Below are positions 59,901-64,000 of a stretch of DNA of 64,000 nt, piece by piece (the stretch's first letter is position 1; each line of letters begins with the position of its first letter). Below the pieces are notes generated by a model. That model saw only the letters and a list, made by a program, of their open reading frames with translations, ran no database searches and had not been told where the DNA came from. Position numbers and translations under genes: made by a program. The DNA comes from Dastarcus helophoroides (taxonomy: Eukaryota > Arthropoda > Insecta > Coleoptera > Bothrideridae): the NCBI GenBank assembly GCA_028583605.1, contig CM053333.1, forward strand, positions 14,302,638 to 14,366,637. Direction: 5' to 3'.

Positions 59901-61717
59901 CGAAGCCTAAAATAACTTGTTTTCAAAAGGGTGAAATCTAGAAAACTTACGGTACTTTTTCGAAGATGAAACGTAAATAATTGACGGTAATTGTTATTAA
60001 GGGATAAAATCTAAATTACCATGGTAGTTTTCATCAAGAGATATCACCTAAAACTTGTTGATACTTCAAGAGGTTAAGCTAGGACATCTTAGGGACCTTC
60101 GGCTTCTACTTTACGGTGATAAAACTACGCCAGATTTTATTAATAGATGAAACTTAGAGAATGTACAGTTAAGAGGTCACACCTAGAGAATTTGTAGTTA
60201 GAAAAAGGGATTATCTCTCAGTTGTGAAGCCTGGAGAATCTTAAGGTACTTCTTAGATCATTCACAGTTATTACTTATGGTACTGCGTTAGCTGTGGATA
60301 CATAGTTATGTCTTTCAGAGGTGAAATTTTGCAATAACTTTGAAGAAAAGGATATTAATCACGTTAACAATTAAACTTCAATTTTATGGGTAGTAAATGA
60401 TTTTTGTAATAACGAGATAAAACGTTTTATGCGTTCCAGTTGGGCGCCTAAAGTTTCATAATAGTCATACAGAAGAATATATGGCGTGAAATTGTTCATA
60501 TCAATTATTTTTTGAACCAGTCATGTTACTTCACTTATTGTATTGTATGTAGTTGTAAAAATATTATCAACATATAACATATATATGTAGGTATAACCTT
60601 GAATAAAATAAAATTCCATTATCTAGCTTCGTTTGGACTGTAAATATTACGTTTGTTTAGGTCTATGCAGGTGATCAAGTCAATGAGAAAATAATTTTAA
60701 ATAGGGGGTGCTCAATTTTATTTCGCGGTTGCACGGAAGCCACACACCCATCCCATTCGCCACTAACCACCACCACTGTCTGCACTGTAACACATTCTTA
60801 CGGGTTAATGACAATCAAGCACATTGACATCCAGTTAGTGACGCGTTAGTGTTACACTGCAGTAGTGAGTACAGGAAGAAGTTCCACTAAAGCGTGCAAA
60901 AACTTCTCAAAAACATAAATATTCTATTCATTTTCTATTAAATATGCATGCATCACAGAACTTCTCCGAGTGGTAAATTCCCGATTTCGATGGTGGCTCG
61001 AGTACCAATAGAATACTTATATTTTGAAACGTAAGCGTATTTGCACTTTAGTAAGAACGTACATCAAATAGCCCAAAAAAGAAAACGAAAACCCACAGCA
61101 AACAGTAAGAATGGGTGTCCAAAATTTGCTTCTCTGGTCCCCTTAATTGTGTCCCGAATGGGGGGTTAAGCTTCAAAATACCAAACGAATGGGTCAACTG
61201 GATGAACGGGTTCAATTACAAAAAGACGCTGCGCCTGGTTGGTATTTTGACGTTGTGTGGTTCTGGTGTAGGTTAAGGGGCGAAGAGAAGCAGGTGGACT
61301 CGTGCAAAGCGATACCAGGGGTACCGCCAGGACGTACGGTACCACCAGCATCCGCTAATTGTTTAATAAGTGGAACTCAATACTAATCAAATAAAAGTCA
61401 CACGCACACGAACAAACACTCATCGAAGAAACTAACTCTTTACTCTATTTTGTATGTTTGAGACGTATCGAATGGATTTCATCATCAGCCACATTCTAAT
61501 CAGCAAATCATATGGAATAACGTATCACCAACTGCCTTCATGACATAAGTAGCTAGAAAAATATGAAATATCGATTACGACACAATTGGTGATGCACATT
61601 ATTTGATAAAAGTGCACTTCGCGTGCTGTAACAACTAACATTGGCCATTTACTACTTACCCATACTGTCCGGGCAGTAAAGTCGGATAGCCCGCTCTCAC
61701 CCCTGGAAATGGAAAGC
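29758..61717 (-). CDS. RBM24: RBM24/RBM38-type RNA-binding protein, 3' part (3 exons)
   Basis: Exons 61661-61717, 34730-34962 and 29758-29900 join in phase into the last 144 or so residues, ending QEARLQ and stop. The product reads GFPFPGVRAGYPTLLPGQYG, VPPGYVYQSPYLAATAPGS, LTHAAAVAAAA, QFYEYQ and GQYANGFDAYSPY. From memory this alanine/tyrosine-rich tail matches insect proteins of the RBM24/RBM38 (worm SUP-12) group, which carry one N-terminal RRM, bind GU-rich RNA and control muscle splicing and mRNA stability. The RRM exons are not in the window, so the call rests on the tail alone. The intron between the first two exons is 26,698 nt and hosts a tRNA gene and many repeats. Alternative: another single-RRM protein with a similar Ala-rich tail. 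Confidence 0.78.
29931..29949. repeat. poly(A) run next to the terminal RBM24-like exon acceptor
   Basis: An A-run on the plus strand (poly-T on the sense strand) about 30 bp upstream of the acceptor; it may contribute to the polypyrimidine tract. Confidence 0.7.
30620..30835. repeat. repeat fragments: pogo-like piece and GCAACGC repeat
   Basis: CAAGTAACGAACCTC followed by ATAACGAAC resembles a pogo-type end. At 30762-30835 the phrase GCAACGCTTGTTGTG, then GGGGACAAGTTCTGTATTTC, matches 11125-11190 and 63815-63900. Confidence 0.5.
31661..31846. repeat. palindromic (foldback) element, 70-bp arms
   Basis: Arms 31661-31730 and 31777-31846 are inverted copies (CTTCTATTAAGGAATGGCAA in the left arm) around a 46-bp centre. 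The whole can fold into a hairpin. Another, degraded copy is at 4800-5190. Confidence 0.85.
32021..32033. repeat. poly(C) run
   Basis: Thirteen consecutive Cs on the plus strand within non-tract DNA. Confidence 0.95.
32285..32368. mobile_element. possible solo hAT-like terminus
   Basis: On the minus strand CAGGGTTTCTTAAACCGGAG resembles Charlie-type hAT ends. The other end was not found, so this is weak. Confidence 0.3.
33092..33349. mobile_element. mariner/pogo-like MITE (258 bp)
   Basis: Ends CAGTTGACTCTCGCTTAAGT and, on the other strand, TAGTAGACTTCCGCTAAAGT, each next to a TA dinucleotide. No coding capacity. Confidence 0.75.
34730..34962 (-). CDS. RBM24: RBM24-like exon, alanine-rich region
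   Basis: 233-nt exon, acceptor AG at plus 34963-34964 and donor GTCAGT at plus 34724-34729. It encodes VPPGYVYQSPYLA, LVPLQATQLTHAAA and QFYEYQNAAAV, then FDAYSPYTGTA. GC-rich GCN alanine codons stand out sharply from the surrounding AT tract. Confidence 0.85.
35341..35567. mobile_element. possible short MITE with GGGGTGGATT ends
   Basis: TCGGGGTGGATT on the left and AATCCACCCCTGA on the right are inverted, with TCAGA on both sides (35337-35341 and 35567-35571). About 225 bp, no ORF of interest. Confidence 0.5.
35880..37010. repeat. degenerate AT tract, forward polarity
   Basis: GAGAAAAAGTCGAAAT-type tract, left of the tRNA gene. Bases 35045-35880 to its left are AT-rich but not of this type and show no gene. 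Confidence 0.7.
37184..37255 (+). tRNA. tRNA-Pro (TGG)
   Basis: 72-nt cloverleaf: acceptor arms GGCTCAG/CTGAGCC, anticodon stem CTCGC/GCGAG around TTTGGGT (anticodon TGG), and a T-arm containing GGTTCAAATCC as the B box. A run of eight or more Ts follows shortly after, an expected Pol III terminator. It lies inside the large RBM24-like intron, antisense to that gene. It is almost certainly functional, with no mismatch in the stems checked. Confidence 0.96.
37257..37265 (+). terminator. Pol III terminator of tRNA-Pro
   Basis: T-run immediately downstream of the discriminator base of the tRNA. Confidence 0.8.
37948..38092 (+). repeat. dispersed repeat B, copy 1 (partial)
   Basis: Begins ACAGGATATACTTCTTCCGG, then GGACCGTGTCAAAGAACT, TTCGCCCACCAT and TTCAGGAACAAAG. 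Matches 48942-49150, 52867-53015 and, inverted, 53053-53276. Confidence 0.8.
38100..39010. repeat. AT-rich DNA partly of the tract type
   Basis: Short stretches of TTTCGAAATTTC-type sequence mixed with ordinary AT-rich DNA. No gene seen. Confidence 0.45.
39369..42567. mobile_element. hAT-like ends enclosing 3.2 kb, mostly AT tract
   Basis: Both ends start TAGGGATGCA and continue into runs of ATCGATGTTT. The flanks CATACCTC (39361-39368) and CACACCGC (42568-42575) agree at six of eight bases, a plausible eroded 8-bp duplication. The interior is nearly all degenerate AT tract (39660-42400) without a transposase, plus a short non-tract piece near 42040-42110. Confidence 0.6.
42900..44335. repeat. 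tandem array, about 250-bp unit
   Basis: The marker GGTGGGGCTACGGGGGGCA or variants occurs at about 42935, 43071, 43343, 43585, 43831 and 44232. The best-kept neighbours are 242-272 bp apart. A further copy (46760-47100) lies beyond an inserted element. Confidence 0.82.
44336..46750. mobile_element. mariner/pogo-like ends enclosing 2.4 kb of AT tract
   Basis: Ends CAGTGAAATTTCCCTTAGCG and, inverted, GAGTGAAATCTCTCTTAAGC, each adjoining TA (44334-44335; 46751-46752). GAACGGACACCT is found subterminally at both ends. The interior 44640-46620 is degenerate AT tract; no transposase. It interrupts the 250-bp tandem array. Confidence 0.72.
47050..47187. repeat. perfect palindrome, two 65-bp arms
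   Basis: 47050-47114 and 47123-47187 are exact inverted copies around an 8-bp spacer. The left arm is the natural end of the 250-bp tandem array, so the right arm is the inverted duplicate. Confidence 0.95.
47190..48450. other. 1.2 kb of non-repetitive intron DNA
   Basis: No AT tract or recognisable element; ORFs are short. It could hold regulatory sequence of the RBM24-like gene, which is inference only. Confidence 0.4.
48942..49150 (+). repeat. dispersed repeat B, copy 2
   Basis: Longest copy: from CAGGATATCCTTCTTCCGGG through GGACCGTGTCAAAGAACT and GGGGGCTTCTTCAGGAACA to CACGGTAACTCAGTATG. Preceded by GA-rich low-complexity DNA (48785-48940). Confidence 0.82.
49150..50510. repeat. degenerate AT tract
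   Basis: TCTCAAAATTTGGAAA-type tract. At about 49706 it contains GGGCGGATCCAAACATTTTT, then GAGGGGGGCAC, a typical hAT end without a partner. Confidence 0.65.
50870..52571. mobile_element. 1.7-kb foldback element with internal 140-bp satellite
   Basis: Outer arms starting TAATCCAGGCAATAAGC (left) and, inverted, TAATCCAAGCAATAAGC (right) match for at least 300 bp. ACC flanks both ends. Inside, a unit with GGTCGCTGAT and TTTTCCGGTCGGAAAATCA repeats at about 51207, 51347, 51487 and 51627 (140 bp), and in inverted orientation on the right half. No ORF of interest. Confidence 0.85.
52867..53015 (+). repeat. dispersed repeat B, copy 3
   Basis: From ACAGGATATACTTCTTCCGA to ACAGAATTACCGTGCTC. Forms a tail-to-tail inverted pair with the next copy. 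Confidence 0.8.
53053..53276 (-). repeat. dispersed repeat B, copy 4 (inverted)
   Basis: Reverse complement of the family: GGCATACTGAGTTACCGTG through CCTGAAGAAGCC and GGGCGAAACATCG to GGAAGAAGTATATTCTGTA. ATTCGAATGAAC occurs outside both copies (about 52823 and 53277), suggesting the inverted pair inserted as one unit. Confidence 0.8.
53290..54320. other. non-repetitive intron DNA
   Basis: No gene or element recognised. Confidence 0.35.
54400..54720. other. CpG-containing GC-rich island with ORFs on both strands
   Basis: Noticeably richer in G+C and CpG than its surroundings, open on the minus strand for 171 codons (54325-54840) and on the plus strand for 109 (54416-54745). Neither product is recognised. 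It may be an internal promoter or an alternative exon of the RBM24-like gene, a host-gene fragment, or chance. Confidence 0.35.
55900..57620. repeat. degenerate tandem array, about 300-330-bp unit
   Basis: Marker GAATACGCAGA followed by GCAAATCTAAGATTCCC or variants at about 56162, 56493, 56790, 57112 and 57412. Shorter motifs such as ACAAATTCAGAAGATTT fill the units and continue to about 58450 in weaker form. ORFs here (for example 205 codons at 56535-57152 minus) come from the repeat. Confidence 0.75.
59220..60300. repeat. degenerate short tandem array, roughly 50-60-bp unit
   Basis: Recurrent phrases: GATGTGAAAC, CTTACGGTACTT, AAGAGGTGAA and AAATCTAGA. Highly diverged. Bases 58470-59220 show no recognisable gene. 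Confidence 0.6.
61140..61390. other. GC-rich patch 270 bp left of the first RBM24-like exon
   Basis: Open on both strands (79 codons plus, 61 codons minus), richer in G+C than its surroundings. Possibly an alternative exon of the RBM24-like gene; the products are not recognised. Confidence 0.3.
61661..61717 (-). CDS. RBM24: RBM24-like exon (57 nt)
   Basis: Bounded by acceptor AG (plus 61718-61719, preceded on the minus strand by GTTGTTTC) and donor GTAAGT (plus 61655-61660). It encodes FPFPGVRAGYPTLLPGQY with a split glycine codon at each end. It was found by homology and phase. Confidence 0.78.
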
Positions 61718-62120
61718 CTGAAACAACGAGGTAATCATCGAACCGACATCTAACAATTAAAAACTTCCACAAGATTTATTACCGCAGTCATAAATTAAAT
61801 TTATGGCGGGAATTTCATCAACGATCTCAAATTGTCAAACAGGCGTCATAGTTTATAGTTCTAATCAATATTTCCAATAGTAAATTATACAATTCAAACC
61901 CGAGTTGGTGATAAAGCCGTGAGTGAAATTAGTAACACTTTATGAATGATTTGTATCAATGAAAATAAAAGGCGCCAATGTTTAAAATCGGAGAATCGGT
62001 CGAATATCAAACTAATCTAATAGAAACACCAATATCACCAAGACTATGCAGTTTATCAAAGAACCGTGGTAACGTTTGCAAGCAATAAGCCAGATTGTTC
62101 ATCTCTCGATCATCATTTCT

Positions 62121-62140
62121 TCCCCCCCCCTCTCTCTCTC
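62121..62140. repeat. C-run plus CT microsatellite
   Basis: A run of Cs followed by (TC)n. Confidence 0.95.
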
Positions 62141-62516
62141 ACGATGATGAAAATGCTACCTAATTTTAAAACATTCCATCTACATCTATATGTTGCTCCA
62201 AAATGAGGCATTAGTTTATGCAAACGATAAAGCATAATTAATAAATTATAAAACACAGACCTTCTCTATAAATATGGAATTCATATAAGTACTTCGAACT
62301 ATCAAAACGAACTCTGTGTTTTAAAGGAAATGTCTCATCCGAAGTGAGATCCTGAAGATGCTGCGATATGTGAAAAGTATCTGCGTTTGAAAGGCCTTTC
62401 AGCGTTATAACGTTTCTCTTAGGATCACTTTAATACCAACTGGGATTTCACTATTAATGAAAATCAAACAGACCTTGTTATTAAAATGCTAAAATTTAAA
62501 ACATTTCATCTATGAG

Positions 62517-63573
62517 CAGTGGCGGCTGGTCTTAAAGAGCGCAAAAGCGCGCGCTCCCCGTGAAATAAGCCATCTATTCTTTTCGGTTTAAAGACTTGGA
62601 TTTATCACATTTTTAAACACAAAATAATGATATACTAATTAACTAATAATACTTGTGAGTGACTTGGAATAAAGTACGCAAACGTTTGATTCCATTATAT
62701 CAAATATTATAAGGACATTTAAATAAGTTGGTGCGCGCAGAATTATGCACCTAGCGTGGCTGCCGTGCGATGCCTATCAATGGCCTCCACGGGATACGGA
62801 GAAATAATTTACAGAACACCACGTTAAAGCTAGCCCGGGGTACGCCGCTCAGCGCTTATGCGCTATTGCCAAATGGTGAGTACCAGTCAAAGTTTGGAGT
62901 GTGTATTTACAGTTTATGATGCTAAATGCGTAGGTGCCGGCTGATCTGATTGCGACTGTTAATTGTGCCGCTTACAGACCTAACTGCCAATAGTACCGCT
63001 ATTTACAAAGAGATAGCAGTACCCATTATAGGGTCTAATTATTAATTTGTAAATTTGAATTTAAATAATTTTGATGAGAAAGTAATGAAAACCTTATTTC
63101 TTTAAAAGATCGTAGAGCGGATTTTGTTTAAAAAAATATTTTTTTTGTGTTTTTGTAGAGTTTAATTAGAGCTTGGTAATTAAATATATTTTATTTTGAA
63201 ATGCAGTCAGTTTTCATGAAAAAGTGATATAATTTTATTCCTATGAAAGCAAACAATTTTAATCAAGTAACCCAGAGACGTAACGATGTCCAACCGTACA
63301 GGGTACTTTAAAGGGGCTCAGAAATGTCGATAATGTTTTATTTTTGTACTCGATGAAAATAATTTAGAGATGATAACCCAAAAATATTTTGGAGGTTATA
63401 AGATGTTAATTAAATTTAATTCGTAAAAATACTATTAAATATCACATCTTTTGTATCACTTTTGTTTCTCTTAAATTGAATACCTTGCTATGGCACTGGC
63501 GTCACCTAAACTCTTAACTACTAATATTTTTGCATCCGCGCACCCCCTGTCAAAAAGTCACCAGCCGCCACTG
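62517..63573. mobile_element. non-autonomous hAT element, copy 2
   Basis: Terminal repeats CAGTGGCGGCTGG/CCAGCCGCCACTG and a perfect 8-bp target duplication TCTATGAG (62509-62516; 63574-63581). It shares most of its length with 26624-27440 but has about 230 extra bp near 63290-63520. No transposase. Confidence 0.95.
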
Positions 63574-63739
63574 TCTATGAGATATTTCGCTTAACATCTC
63601 TCAGATTCTAGTTTGCGTAGATAATGAATTTTATCTAATTAAATATAAAACCGAAATCTCAATATCCTTTAGTACTACTAATGAAAAAAGCCGCATCTGT
63701 AGAAAAATCCTCGAGTAGAAGACTTAATCAGCAGAAAAC

Positions 63740-64000
63740 CTGTGGTGCAGTGATCAAACTCTCTCTAAAGATGACATCTTCAGAGAGAAACTCTCTCTGA
63801 AGATGACAGCTTGGCTGTGAAACGCGTTAAAGCAACCTTTGTGGTGTTTTTTTAATCTTACTTTGTTTCAGAGGACAAGTTCTGTATTTCAATTTTTAAC
63901 AGAGATGAATGGCCTAAAGGCCCACCGCAACCATTCATAAGGTTGTCTCCAGCCTTATGGATGGCTAAGTTTTCACATGCACGTGTTGTGTTTTTTAGTC
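63740..64000. repeat. CTCTCTGAAGATGAC repeat with GCAACC-type element
   Basis: Repeated CTCTCT(A/G)AAGATGACA, then ACAGC-TTG-GCTGT hairpin and GAAACGCG, followed by AAAGCAACCTTTGTGGTG and GAGGACAAGTTCTGTATTTC as at 30762 and 11125. A second start (GTGTTGTGTTTTTTAGTC) runs off the right edge. Confidence 0.6.

Noticed and set aside
63785..63830. Second hammerhead candidate (CTGAAGATGACAGC...GAAAC)
   Set aside because: The hairpin is perfect but two unpaired bases separate it from the CTGAAGA box, so the core geometry does not fit the consensus.

Overview
This window is nuclear DNA of an arthropod, most likely an insect. The case rests on spliced genes with canonical GT-AG introns, a eukaryotic tRNA-Pro, hAT-, mariner/pogo- and foldback-type transposons, and an AT-rich, repeat-dominated background. 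The species cannot be named from the sequence alone. Three host genes are visible, all on the minus strand, and together they occupy under 4% of the bases.

Layout. (1) 5403-14733: four 5' exons of a gamma-syntrophin (PDZ plus first PH segment); the 3' half lies beyond the left edge. (2) 15514-18294: a complete four-exon 3-hydroxy-3-methylglutaryl-CoA lyase (HMGCL) of 323 residues with an N-terminal mitochondrial-type leader and two introns under 50 nt. (3) 29758-61717: the last three exons of an RBM24/RBM38-type RNA-binding protein, with a 26.7-kb intron that contains a tRNA-Pro (TGG). The RRM-coding exons lie beyond the right edge. A small plus-strand ORF (18274-18462) overlaps the first HMGCL exon and may or may not be a gene.

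The mobile and repetitive part is the most interesting. At 23264-25869 is an apparently intact DNA transposon: terminal inverted repeats of about 184 bp that are almost identical, a TAA target duplication, and one uninterrupted 609-residue ORF. The ORF combines N-terminal cysteine pairs, an acidic middle and a DDE/RNase-H-like core. I cannot place it in a superfamily with confidence. Other elements are two related non-autonomous hAT elements (26624-27440; 62517-63573, the latter with a perfect 8-bp duplication), a hAT-like pair of ends enclosing 3.2 kb (39369-42567), mariner/pogo-like MITEs, a 1.7-kb foldback element carrying a 140-bp satellite (50870-52571), several palindromic elements, a dispersed family found four times, and an inverted-repeat element containing a hammerhead-like core (9258-9830).

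Most of the remaining DNA is a peculiar degenerate AT-rich tract built on variants of GTCGAAATTTTnAAAAAA. It is present in at least 13 blocks, its strand polarity flips between blocks, and several blocks retain tandem periods near 270 or 520-580 bp. This suggests decayed tandem arrays. Separate tandem arrays lie at 42.9-44.3 kb (about 250 bp), 55.9-57.6 kb (about 300-330 bp) and 59.2-60.3 kb (roughly 50-60 bp). A 2-kb polypurine tract fills the first syntrophin intron. No CRISPR, prokaryotic or viral genes were seen.
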